DNA from: Eutypella sp. D-1
Taxonomy: Eukaryota; Ascomycota; Sordariomycetes; Xylariales; Diatrypaceae
DNA: 64,000 bases
Direction: 5' to 3'
NCBI GenBank assembly: GCA_023313575.1
Contig: JAJTTP010000011.1
Coordinates: 62,001 to 126,000, forward strand
Shown: positions 35,210-46,077 of the stretch, piece by piece
How positions within the stretch are numbered: the stretch's first letter is position 1
How the letters are laid out: the number at the start of each line of letters is the position of its first letter
The notes under the pieces: model-generated
Told to the model about the DNA's origin: nothing
Seen by the model: only the letters and a program-made list of their open reading frames with translations
Database searches by the model: none
Program-made: the position numbers and the translations under genes

Positions 35210-36330
35210 TTCCTCTTCTCCCTTCGGAGCGACGGTTACTTCGACCCGGTTCGGGCTGCAAAACTGAACGCTAATTTCGCGTGCTATCCTTCGAAGCCAG
35301 CAAAACTCTTTTTTCTCTTCTTCGAAGTAGCCTTCTTGCCTCTGAATACCTTCTTGCTTTTTGTGGTGCTTTCGAGACTTAATGTGGACCTCGATCGTCG
35401 TCCTAGTATATCGTTCCTCTTTTCCTCTCTCTTCCTCCAGCAGGATTATGCATGTTGCTAGGAGAGAATATCTGTGCATGTGCTGCAAACAACGGTAGGT
35501 GACTGGCCACAGTCAAGAATTTTCTTTGTGTGAAATTGTCGCACCGGAGCATGATGAAGTCTGCAATTCCGGAAAGGGCCTTGAGGCGCTTTGTGTGCCA
35601 GACGAACTCCTTTGTCTATTACTTTATTCTGCTTGCGGCAAAAGCAGGGTGACATGGCGGAATGATACGGACAGGTATACGTATAGCAAGCAATCAAGTA
35701 GTTTCGAGATCGATGTGGCGTCACGACCAAGCGAGGAAAGCCCGCAGGGTCTGTTCATTAACCATGCCATCACAGTCAAAATTCTCCCTATGCGGGGTCC
35801 AGGTTCCAGGGGAAACTGCCATCTCCTATCGACCCATCAAAACGCATAAATTTAGATAAATCAAAGCCTATACTCGACGAGGTAGACTTTAGACAAGCAG
35901 TAGATCTAATGTACATAACAAAATGACATGGTGACTACTAGCTAGTCAGAATTTCGAAAATGAGGAAAAGACAGGTAGTAGATCATCCATAAGGTATGGC
36001 GTAAATCAGATCAGATCGTTATCGTTCATAGACCGGCCGTTATGCAATTCGTGAACCAAGGAAAATCGAACAAGATGCCAAGTAAAAAAGAAAGGGGTCG
36101 CCTCCTCCATCCCATCTCGATCACGCAAAATAGCCAAGGAGCCACTGGTATCTTGGCGGGCTCGGCTCGGCTTGGCTGCTTCCCACCAGCTGGGATATTC
36201 CAGCCTTATTGCATGCATGCGCAACGCTATATATGCGCAGTTTCCGGGTTCCCCTCTCCCCCTCTTCCCGTCTCAGTTTTGCATAGGTAGGAGTTTTTTT
36301 CCCCTTTCTTTCCCCTACGTCTAAAAGGGC
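35210..36330. other. Intergenic region upstream of the membrane-protein gene
   Basis: About 1.1 kb. The part nearest the membrane-protein gene continues its open frame to 35479 and is likely its leader. The rest shows no gene and should hold the 3' end of the NRAMP gene. Confidence 0.5.
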
Positions 36331-38413
36331 TCACGCACTTCCTAGGCCCAGCAGTACGATGTTGGCAACGTTCATGACAACGATGAGTAGCCAGATGAGG
36401 AGGCCGAGAACCTTGGTGTACCACTTGTTAGACATGTCAATGAGGTCGGGGGCACCTTCCAGGCCAGAATTTCCCTCGGTATCGTCATCGGTGGCGGCAA
36501 GGCGATGGCGGCCACGGCGGTCGACGCCCTCGACGACATAGTGCGCGGAGCCAGGCCGGACGCGCATGTGACGCTTGGTGCAGGTGAAGTAGATGAGGGG
36601 GGCGCTGACGAAGGGGAGGACAACGCTGAGGGCGACCTGGGAGCCATTGAGGGCGGCGTTGAGCTTGTCGCGGCCGGCGGCGCCGGCGATGATGATGCTG
36701 GGCGTGATGCTGATGGAGCGGGTGACGAGGCGGCGGACCCAGGGCTGCATGCGCCAGCGCAGCGCCCCCTCGCAGACCATCTGGCCGGCGATCGTGCAGA
36801 CGATGCCGGCCGAGACGCCGGAGAACAGCAGCGCCAGCGCGAAGATCGTGCCCGCCGCCGAACTGATGCTGTCGGACAGCAGGTCGTGGATCCCGAAGAT
36901 GTCCGCGTCCAGCGCGTCGCCGTTGCCGTACAGCGAGGCGCCCGCCACGATCAGGATCGCGCTGTTGACGAACAGCGCGAACGTGAAGAGCGACAGCGAC
37001 GTCTCCGTGTACGCGTACTTCAGCGAGTGTTTGATCGCCGCCCGGCTCGGCACGTAGTAGGTCTTGGCGCCGCGCTTGGCACCGCTGTCCTCGTCGAGAC
37101 TACTGGACGTGGACAGCGGGCGCTGCGGTGGGAGCAACCCGCGCTTCGCGTCGTAGTCGCGCAGGCGGCTCTGCACGATGCCGGACCCGAGGTAGAGCGA
37201 GTGGGGCATGACAGTGGCGCCGAGAATGCCGCACGACTGCAGCAGGCCCTGCGACTCCGCCACGGCGTTGTTGGGCAGGTAGCCCTTGAACACCTCGCCG
37301 GGCGTCGTGTTCTCGATGAGCGAGAGCTGCACGCAGAAACAGACCACCACCGCGAGCACGAGCAGCATCACGAAAAATTCGAAGAGCCGAAGACCCTTCA
37401 TCGTCCCCTCCGGGCGATAGAAGAAGAGGATGACCATCACGTCGAGGATGGAGAGCGCGCAGCCCGCCACCAGCGGTAGCTTTGGGATCAGGAGGTTAAG
37501 TGCGATGGCGGTGCCGATGACCTAAGTAATGTCATTAGCCGTCACGTTTTAAACACGTACAACACATCGCTGCTCTCCGCGCTCCCGATTTTCATCAAAC
37601 TTACCTCGGCGATGTCAGTGGCGATGATGGCGGCCTCGGCCATGAAATACAAGAAATAATTGAGCCATCTGGGGAGAAATGCGCGGCAGGCTTCAGCCAG
37701 GTTGAGTCCGGTCACGGTGCCGAGTTTGATCGCGAGGTTCTGAAGAAAAATGGCGATCAGGTTGCTCACGAGAATCACGAACAGAAGGCGAAAGCGGTAC
37801 GAAGCGCCGGCGGCAATGTCGGTGGCATAATTGCCCGGATCAACTGTGGTTCCAGTGTTAACCCAGAGCTGACAACTAACTCGGTGCCACCCTATCCATT
37901 GCCCCCAAATGAATGAACGGCGATGACATATAATACAGGGTACTTCAAGTGGGCGCAAGTCCAAAAAGGTCACCTACTGTAAGCAACGGAGACGAGGAAC
38001 CCGGGGCCGACGAACTTCCCAAAGGTCGCGAAGACGTGTCTAAGTTTCGCAAGAGGAGACTTCGGGTCGTCGATGCTCCCCGCAACGGAGTCCGCGCCGT
38101 CGCTCGACGACGGCGACGGGTTATCGCCCTGCCATCCCTCCGCGGGCAGCTGACCGGCACCAACGGGCCCCTTTTCGAGGGCCAGCTTCTCCGCCGACGT
38201 GGAAGCGAGGTCCCCGTCGGACATGGTCGGACGCTCTTCTATCTCGAGCTGTCCCGAGTCGCGCGTACTCCTCGGGTCGCGGCCTCTCTGCTCCCTGTCG
38301 TTTGCGATGCCGTTGAGGTCTTGGTTGGTAACCAGATCATTAGAGAAGGCGTTGGGACTTTGGTTGAGTCCCTCTCCCTCGAGGGGCTCGTCCGTCCTCG
38401 ATGTCTTATTCAT
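36331..38413 (-). CDS. SMF1: NRAMP (SMF family) divalent metal transporter
   Basis: Three exons, 38413-37978, 37843-37605 and 37521-36331, give 621 residues. The ATG at 38413 is the first one; the open frame extends upstream only to a TTG. Intron 1 (134 nt, GTAGGT donor, CACAG acceptor) splits the Ile codon in front of the NRAMP DPGN metal-binding motif (about 147-150; VSVAYIDPGNYATD). Intron 2 (83 nt) joins DIAE/VIGTAIALNLL. The transmembrane-6 motif MPHSLYLGS lies at about 327. A hydrophilic loop of about 35 residues with charged and Ser-rich sequence follows, and further helices run to NIVLLGLGSA. The N-terminal 115 residues are a disordered, Ser/Glu/Asp-rich cytosolic tail. Family members import Mn2+ and Fe2+ with protons; which of the yeast Smf proteins it matches is not decided here. 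Confidence 0.92.
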
Positions 38414-41134
38414 GGCCTTGAAGCGGCGACGAGCGCGGGGCACGGTCTCAGGGTTACGTTCGACACTCTGATGTACTCGACACAAGCGACGACAGCGGTG
38501 TGGTGCCCGTCTATCCTAGCGAGCTCTCTTCCTCTTTGAGTTGCCTGCTGCCCGTCTCGCAAGCTCCAGTGCAAATAATTCAGGGTAAAAAGGTAAGGAA
38601 ATGCAATGTAGTAAGTCTAGTATACCCTCTACATAGCCTGGATAATTAAAGAATATATCGAAGGAGAAGGGGTCCAGGTCCCCTGTTACCAGCTGCTGCA
38701 ACAGTGGCTACGGGTATGCAACACAAATATGTCATGCAATGTACAAGCAAGGTGATGTACGAGCAAACTTAATATAAAGAGAACCGAGAAAAAAGCAAAA
38801 TTTGTGGTATGACAATGCAAGCCACTTCTGCGTAGTAGTAATAGTTAATAGCCAGTAGCTAAATAGACCAACTAACTTAAGTGAGCATCTAAAAATACTT
38901 CTTTGGAATATATACGAGAGGTTTTATACCAGCTGCCTACCTATCTTACCTAGCGATTCAAGAAGAAGAAAAATAGGGGAAGAAAATGCCGTCAGACCGA
39001 CCGGTTCAACCCGCCTCGCTGGAGAGTCCCTGGATGGCCCGAGACTATGTTAATCGCAAATAGAAGTGACGTGATTCGTCGTCGATGAAGCAAACGGGGC
39101 TACACAGGGCTACGCGCTGACGGGAGAGACAATCCAGGGACTGGATCTTGTTTTAGGGGGAAGCCAAACCACTCACTACCAATACCTAGCGACTTCTAGA
39201 CCGTCCAACTACCGCGAATCAGTCCGTATCCACCTCCCCGGGATTTACCACTGTCTGCCGCCACTTAGTTTGTACGAGGTGTCTATCCGGGTACTTTGTT
39301 CGTTTGCCGCGTTATCAAAGGGCAGTTCAACCAATAGCTAGCTTTTCAGGGAAACAGATGGCGACGTTAGGGGGGTTGATAAAATAAATAAAACCACACG
39401 ATATTCCCCGAAACCTGCAAAACTATCTAGGTACTTACCTAGAGAGGCAGGGCAGGTAGGCACCGTAGACCGGTATGTAAACGTCCGCGTATGCGCGCAT
39501 ACGGATATATATGTACGATCGAAGCCTGAACCGCGGCGGGCCCGTTCCCCGGATGGAATTACACGTTGCACAGAGCCCACCCCGGTAGGGCTCCCTCCGC
39601 ATATGCATGCACGTGTAAAATGTGTACCTGTGCTTGTGTGCTTGCTTTTGTGTAGCCGTATCGATCTAATGTAGGTAGGCAAGACATGGATGCGCTTCGC
39701 CCGGGTACTGTGGTGGTTTGTGGTTTGGCGGGTCTCGTGTTCCCCGTACTGCATGGGAACACCTTATCTAAGGCGTAAGTAGCTTGTTGGGGTTTGGGTT
39801 TTTACCCCTGGCATTAATAACGTCACCTGATGACCACAGAAAACAAAAAACACAATGGCAGCAGAGAGGACGAAGAAAAAGCACCGGTCAAAAAAAAAAA
39901 AAGAAAACCCGAGGCAATGTGGATGTCTCTGGTCTCTGAGACAAACTGAAGCGTGGTCGTAGCCTCTCCGGCTGACTACGTCAGGCCATCTCTATTCTAT
40001 ACCTAACACAGAGACGATCGTTTACTTAGGCAGTGAGTCCTCTCTTTATCCTATGCGCAGTGCCTTTGCTTGAGCAGGCATAACCTAGTGTTTTATTCTG
40101 CGGTACCGGTTCCGCGAGCGCCTGCATCGCATTGCATCGCATCTCATTGCGCCATGCCCGCCCCGTCAAGACACCCGTGGTGTAGTAAGCCATGTAGGTG
40201 GCTAGATTCGTAGAGTAGTAGATGGATTATATATCTAGTCAGGTAGGTAAGTTATTGATGTAGGACTTTGACTTAGGACCCTGATAAACGCCATGCATAC
40301 ACCAACACATCCACATACACATTCATATCCGCAGGGGCTTACCCCCTGCCATGACCTTATCGAGGCGGTAGATGGGTGGGGGGGGAGAAAAGAAGAGAGG
40401 TGAGAGCACGTTGCTATCTATAATTTGGGAGCGATGCGCATACCTGGAGGAGTAGGAGGATTTTCTTGATGGAACACCGGTGAGGAGACGATATAGCAAC
40501 AATCTTACTACATCCACGCGAGACAAAGTGACGTCCCATGCAATGCGGGATACGAGCCGTCTATGTATTGCAGTTTATTCTAGGCTGCATGATGCCGCGT
40601 GATACACAGGCAGATAGAAACATAGAAAGTGTGGGCATGGATTCATTGGAGTTGTAATCTTTTTTCTCTCCTCTTTTCTTTTGTCTTTTATTCTTCGTTA
40701 TGATTCGGAAGCTACTCTATGCTGGACCAGGACTCGTTGTCCCCTGAGCCGTATACCCCTCCACCTCGAAACCGAACCTTCACAAGATCGTCTCTCTCTC
40801 CCTCTCTGCAACCTTACTCACACGCTTCTGTCTGGTATCGGTGCATGCAGATGCTGTATGTAGCGTGGGTGTCGATCACCCTGCCGCCGCCACCACCTAC
40901 CAGCAGCCACAGCCGTGCGTATCACAAGCGGGTTCTCACGTACATCTCGTAAAAGGTCCTCACACTTCATGAACGCTCCTCACATCAACTCACTGCGACT
41001 CATCATCCCAGGGCTGTGAGACATCCCGGGAATAATGCAAGATCATGCACCGCACCCGTCCTCACGCCCCGCTCGCCGCCCCTTTCCACCCTCGCGGCGA
41101 CGTCGGATGGAACACCCCACACTGCCGTCCGGAC
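38414..41134. other. Intergenic region upstream of the NRAMP gene
   Basis: About 2.7 kb without a supported gene. It includes the NRAMP promoter, an A-rich run near 39889-39905, TACCTAGAG/TCTAGGTAC words near 39427 and pyrimidine-rich sequence near 40655-40690. The right end should hold the OPI3 3' untranslated region. Confidence 0.5.
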
Positions 41135-42087
41135 TTACCGCGACTTCTTGCCCTCAGCGCGCTCCCTGTCCCTCTTGGCGTAGATGCCGGCGGTGAAGGG
41201 GTTCTCGTAGCTCAGGGCAACCTGGTAGACGAGGAAGACCCAGGCCGTGAGGAGAATGCCGGCTGGCTTGCCATAGAGGAGCGCAGTGCCGAGGAAGCTG
41301 CAGGTGGCGCCGTTGTACATGGGGGCGTCGGTGATGTTGAAAGGGAAGCCGGTGACGATGCTGTCCATGAGGATGCCGAAGTAGTCGCCCAGGAAGGTGC
41401 CCGTGATGCCCAGCGCCCACGTCGACGAGACCACCAGCACGTTGCCGCTGGCCAGTAGCCCGTACGCGAGCCACTTCACCTCGGGCCGCTCCTCCAGAAG
41501 CGGGTGCGACGGCTGCTCCCGGAGCGCCCGCTCGTACAGGAAGTCGCGCACCAGCCCCAGCGAGAAGATGGTGGCGGCCAGCGCGTAGCACGCCGTCTGG
41601 GACCGGCCGCCGAAGAGCTTGGTTAGGAGTTTGTTGTGGTATTCTAGAAAGCTGGCGTTAGGATTCCTCAATGTCACCCTCAAACTCCCGTCCCACCACC
41701 CCTTGATTCGAGTAGGTGAGGGAGGGGTCACAGCAGGAGGGAAAAGCCAGGGGAGGGGTAGGACGCACCTTGTCGTGCCACGATGCTGTACAGCCATCCA
41801 TTCGTCAGCTATCAATGCTTGCAAGGGCTACACACCAATGGTCGAGAGGGTCCAATGTACAAGGAGATAAGAAAAGACTTACTTCCAGAATAGAGGGTTG
41901 AAAGCTATAGAAGCCGCGGAGACTAGTTACCACCGTCCAAATCAGTACATGATCTCATATCAGGGCCCCGGGGCTCATCTTCACATGCGGCGGAGAAGCT
42001 AGGGTGGGGTAGGTAGGAGTGCGTACTCCAAAGGCTGTTCTGGTTGAGATCAACCAGCTTCGAAAGCGACACGTCGAACGATGCCAT
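41135..42087 (-). CDS. OPI3: Phosphatidyl-N-methylethanolamine N-methyltransferase
   Basis: Four exons, 42087-42027, 41922-41883, 41785-41769 and 41643-41135, give 208 residues, almost the length of yeast Opi3 (206). The enzyme carries out the later S-adenosylmethionine-dependent methylations from phosphatidylethanolamine to phosphatidylcholine in the ER membrane. The N-terminus MASFDVSLSKLVDLNQNSLW is followed by SAASIAFNPLFWNIVARQEYHNK across three introns. Next come LFGGRSQTACYALAATIFSLG, the family block TGTFLGDYFGILMDSIVTGF, then NITDAPMYNGATCSF and LLYGKPAGILLTAWVFLVY, and a basic end YAKRDRERAEGKKSR. Exon 3 is a 17-nt microexon. The stop codon lies inside a perfect GTAAGT. Introns are 104, 97 and 125 nt. 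Confidence 0.92.
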
Positions 42088-42853
42088 GGTTTCTATGGTG
42101 GTCGATAGATATTTTTAGGTAGGTACTGAGAAGGTCCAAAATCCGTGTTCTTTCCGGTCAATGTGTTGCTGGTGTCGTCCAATCTGTGTTGATGAATTGG
42201 GAGTAACCGAAAGTAAGTAACTTCAAAGGAAGCTCGAAGAATTGGCTCAACAAAATGCGGGCAAGCTCGGTTTATCTTTATTAGGCGGCCAGTTTTAAAA
42301 TATTATCCGTTCCGTCTTTGCCTACCTGGTATGTAAGGGGAGCATGGATGGAACCTGGAATGAATCGAGTTGTTCCGGTTTAGAGGCAAGTCCAGTCCCG
42401 AAGTCCCGCTCGAGCTGTCTAGGTGTCCTTAGAAAAAACAATCCCGTTCCCGATCCCTCTTCTCTCCACCTCCTTCCGTTCAAAAGCTCTCAAAGCTCTT
42501 TCTCTTTCACTTCCTTTGCAGACGTCATTTTTACTCCAAAAGGTAGCACAGCACATAATGGAAACCCCACATTCCTCGGGTATATTTGCCGACCCCCCCT
42601 TCCCGATCACCGAAACCTGCCGAACTCGAGTTAACCCGCTAAAACCCGTTATCACATGACTTTGTTTTGTTCAATGCTCAGTCTCTCTTGTGCTGCGCTT
42701 GTACCATTCAGCACTTGACCATTTGATAAGAGATGCTCAGCTGCTCGGATATTTGAATAACTAGGTTATAGCAATATCGTTCTATAACTCAACTAAATCG
42801 TAACTTCGAACATCCCGCGACATTCATTCGTTTGCTTATTTGTTCGTTACGTT
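42088..42853. other. Short intergenic region between OPI3 and RXT2
   Basis: About 0.77 kb serving as OPI3 upstream region and RXT2 3' region. It contains TTAGGTAGGTAC near 42115. No gene was seen. Confidence 0.55.
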
Positions 42854-44555
42854 TTACCTCCGTGTCCTCGTCTTCTTGGCCGGCTGCACCGTATCCTCTT
42901 CCTCCTCGTCTTGACCCTTCTTAAGGTCTTCCTCGAGCCCCCATTCTTCCTTGTCGTACCAATCCTCGCCGTCCGACATGGCCCGGTCCGGTCCCACGTG
43001 GGCCTCATACTTGGACCACTGCAGCACCGTCTTCCGCATCCTGTCCGCCCTGAGGAGCCCCTCGTAGAGTCGCTTTGATCCCCGACATACCTCTTCCTGC
43101 TTTTGCACGTACAGTTGTAGGAGCCGCCGTATATCTTCCGCTTCGTCTGCCGGCAGTCCTCCGTCTCGGTCAGGATGTGCTGACCGCGGGGCTAAGAATA
43201 GAGGATGGATAGTAAGCTCTTCTGTGGGATCCGGGCTCGTCGAGCCATGCCGGCTAGCTTGACCGTTCGCATCGTTTTGTGTGTGGCTTTTCTGTGAAGC
43301 CGCTCCGTCATTGACCTCCTTATGTTCACCATCTGTTATAACGCCATTTGCTATCGGGTTATCAACAGCGTTTTTCGTGGATTTTTCTGCTTTCCCGTTT
43401 TCGCTTGGAGATCTCTCCTGTATATTCACACTCGGGTTGTCCTTGGCGACATTATTGGAAGCCTCTTTTTGGTTGTCCGAATCGACTTCCATCTTGGATC
43501 CTGTGTCGGCCTCCTTTTCGTCTCCTACTGGCTCGGCGTCGGCCATAGGGGTATCGGTACTACTAGGCCCGTCTCCTTCGGTGGCTGGGTTTTTGGGTCG
43601 ACCGGCACTGGAGCCCTCGTTGGTGGGGACTTTCCCGTTTATACCTTCTTCGCCTCGCGAGTGGTCTAGTGTAAGTCCACTGGCATCTGATCTGGCCGAG
43701 TCTTTCCCTTGGTTCATGCGTTCGGGATAGTCATCGCGAAATAAGTCGAGATCGTTAGATCCAAGCATCATTTCGCATGGTATCCAAGTATGGTCGCCCA
43801 TTAGTCTCGTCTGTAGGTGTTTAATTCTCCAAAGCGCCTTGTTTTCTTTCTGCATGACGCTGCACCCTTGCTCTGCTAGCTCCGAAAGAGTTTTGGTTGT
43901 ATAGGGTCTCGCTAAGGTAGGATGATTGGGAAGGTCGGTAACGGCGGTAAGAGGGGCAAGAATGTCTGGAGGGAAACACGATTAGCGATCTATGGATCCT
44001 TAGACGAAGAGGGTTCAGGGAGGATGCTACGAACTCTCGAGGCGCACGCTGGCGTACGGACTAAACTCGGCTATAGAGTCGAGGGCTTCTTGAATCTGGT
44101 CGTCATCGTCGTCGCTGTCGATTTCATAGCCCTCGTAGTCTATAAGTGGAGGGTTTCGGCTAATAATGGCGCGTTGGTGACCGGCATGATCTATAATCTA
44201 GGAGGATGTTAGACGTTCCCTTGTCTTGTGTGTACTTTCTGGCCTGTGCCTTGCGCGGGTGTTCTTGGGTGTCGGATAGACTCACCTCTCTATAGACTTC
44301 AGGTCCGGATGGAGGTGCTAGTTGTCCCTGACGCGTAAATCTTGCTCTCCTCTTAAGCTTCTGGCCGCGATTGCCGCGGTTTTGGACTTCGGAGTCGGAA
44401 TCGGATTCTACGCGAGCTGATTGTTAAGAGAGAACTTGAGAAATTTGTGTAGGGCCGATATTCAAGTACTCCTAGCACTTACCATAGGCTTTTCTTTTCC
44501 TCGCCTTCTTCATCGCTACGATGGTCTCGGCGAAGAGTACCTGTTGAGACGCCAT
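42854..44555 (-). CDS. RXT2: RXT2-like subunit of the Rpd3L histone deacetylase complex
   Basis: Four exons, 44555-44483, 44416-44286, 44197-44035 and 43965-42854, give 492 residues. The introns are 66, 88 and 69 nt; the third has an unusual GTTCGT donor. The RXT2 N-terminal domain runs from about residue 20 to 190. It shows a basic start (AMKKARKRKAY), RRARFTRQGQLAPPSGPEVY, an acidic stretch DSDDDDD, and PLTAVTDLPNHPTLARPYT. It closes with NKALWRIKHLQTRLMGDHTW and a WIPC motif. A long Ser/Asp/Glu-rich disordered region follows, then a helical block near 395-445 (RRLLQLYVQKQEEVCRGSK). An acidic end (GQDEEEEDT) and a basic tail (PAKKTRTRR) close the protein. In yeast Rxt2 belongs to the large Rpd3 complex that represses promoters. 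Its start faces TRAPPC11 across 1.5 kb. Confidence 0.88.
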
Positions 44556-44953
44556 GATGGTCGACTACTCCCTCGAGTGTATCGCACTCGGTGCCCCAGA
44601 GAGTTTTCTTCTTCTTTTCTTTTCTACTTGGCGCAATCCCAAGGACAAAGCGCAAACTGCCGTTGCGACGTGGTACTCGTCCTGTGGATTTATATTGTAA
44701 TGGGGAATGGACTACGGTGCATGTGTAGTGGGCGCAAGGTTTCAGTTGTTTCTGCGGTCTCTCGTTGTTGAGAAGCGTCGAAGGCGGAATTCGTGGAGAC
44801 CGAGAGCGTCACAAGCACGACTGGGAACCACGATATCGGATCGGAAGATACAAGTTTCAAAACCCAGTAATGAAGGTCATGAAGTCATATAGGAGGGTAT
44901 GGAAAGAGAATACGGAACAAGTAGAGGAGTAATTGCGACGGTTCATAGAATAG

Positions 44954-44978
44954 CGGAGGAGGAGGAGGAGGAGGAGGA
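44954..44978 (+). repeat. (GGA)n trinucleotide repeat
   Basis: About eight GGA units, then an AGAGGG-rich tail, 400 bases upstream of the RXT2 start. Confidence 0.85.
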
Positions 44979-45012
44979 AGAGGGAGAGGACCAGGAGAAA
45001 ACCTGCAGATAC

Positions 45013-45149
45013 AATACCTACCTAGGTACCTACCTACATACTACTTGGTAGGGTAGGTACGGGCGGCAGCTGGGGCGGGTAGTTAGCCAGATAGCTTTCG
45101 CAACGGGAAACACTAGGTACCTACTTAGGTACTTAAGTATGGTAGGTGA
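45013..45149. repeat. Cluster of TACCTAGGTA-type palindromic words
   Basis: Two dense patches (about 45013-45060 and 45111-45149) of overlapping CCTACCTAGGTACC, TAGGGTAGGTAC and CTACTTAGGTACTT words. The core TACCTAGGTA is its own reverse complement. The same word occurs singly in most other intergenic regions of the window. Confidence 0.8.
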
Positions 45150-46077
45150 CATTGATTAGCAGGTTTAGTTACCTCCATATTGCCCCCAGGGCTACTGTCA
45201 GTTCTGTCATTCACCCGCACTGCGCACTGCCCTACCGCGATTGCGTCGATCGGCGAGAAACCTTAAAGTAGTAGGAGCTGTATGTATATAATTAGGTACC
45301 AGATTAATTCACAGTACCGGGAGTACCCACAGACCCGGCTCCAACTGATGGGTCTTATCAGCTTATCGCCTTATCGGAAGCTCTTACATCAAGACGGATG
45401 GATAATAGCAGTTATGTAGTTGATGTACATTGGACATGTAGCGGACACGCTTGACACGGACACAAATGTGGCCGAACCGCCGACCAACACAATCCTAGAT
45501 TCATTGCGCCCGTACCTACGTCTTTCCATAGATATGGCATAGCATGTGTACTCTTCTACCTTATATGCTTGAAGATATACTTATAACTTAGGTACAAGGT
45601 GAGGTCACCTCAAACGGGGCGGGTACCTGGACCTATGTATGAACCTTAGGTATTATCCATATCGCGGGGATTTTCAGGTTTCAGGATATCTCCAGGACTG
45701 CCCGGTTATAGGGCTGGTTTACAGATAGATCCCACCCAACTCTCTTACATATACACATATGGACATAGAAAGAAAGAAAGAACTACACTACACGTAACGC
45801 ATAACTAGCATAAAAAGCCCAAAGACTTTTGAAGCGAATTTCGACGTCGTGGTATATAATCCAAATCCATGGGAATGTGTGAAGATGTCCAGTGACAGAA
45901 CATAATGTTTGCGCTTTTACCCTGAACAACATCCAGGGCCGAACTCACGATAACGGCCATGTGAATCCTCCCAAACCTCGATCGCGACTATACTATACCA
46001 CACGAGCTAACCCTTCTTGCGCAGATGCTCTACGACCCTTCCATATATCTAGCATTTCGATAGAGTAAGATCTAGCA

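Larger units (their letters stand above)
44556..46077. other. Divergent intergenic region between RXT2 and TRAPPC11
   Basis: About 1.5 kb holding both promoters. It contains a GGA trinucleotide run, the densest block of TACCTAGGTA words in the left half of the window, and AAAG tetranucleotides near 45765-45782. No gene was seen. Confidence 0.55.

Noticed and set aside
36505..37479. Plus-strand open frame of about 324 codons over the NRAMP gene
   Set aside because: Antisense frame in GC-rich coding DNA, with Arg/Ala/Glu-rich low-complexity sequence and no motif.
38414..38485. Upstream extension of the NRAMP open frame
   Set aside because: It opens with a TTG and has no ATG before 38413.
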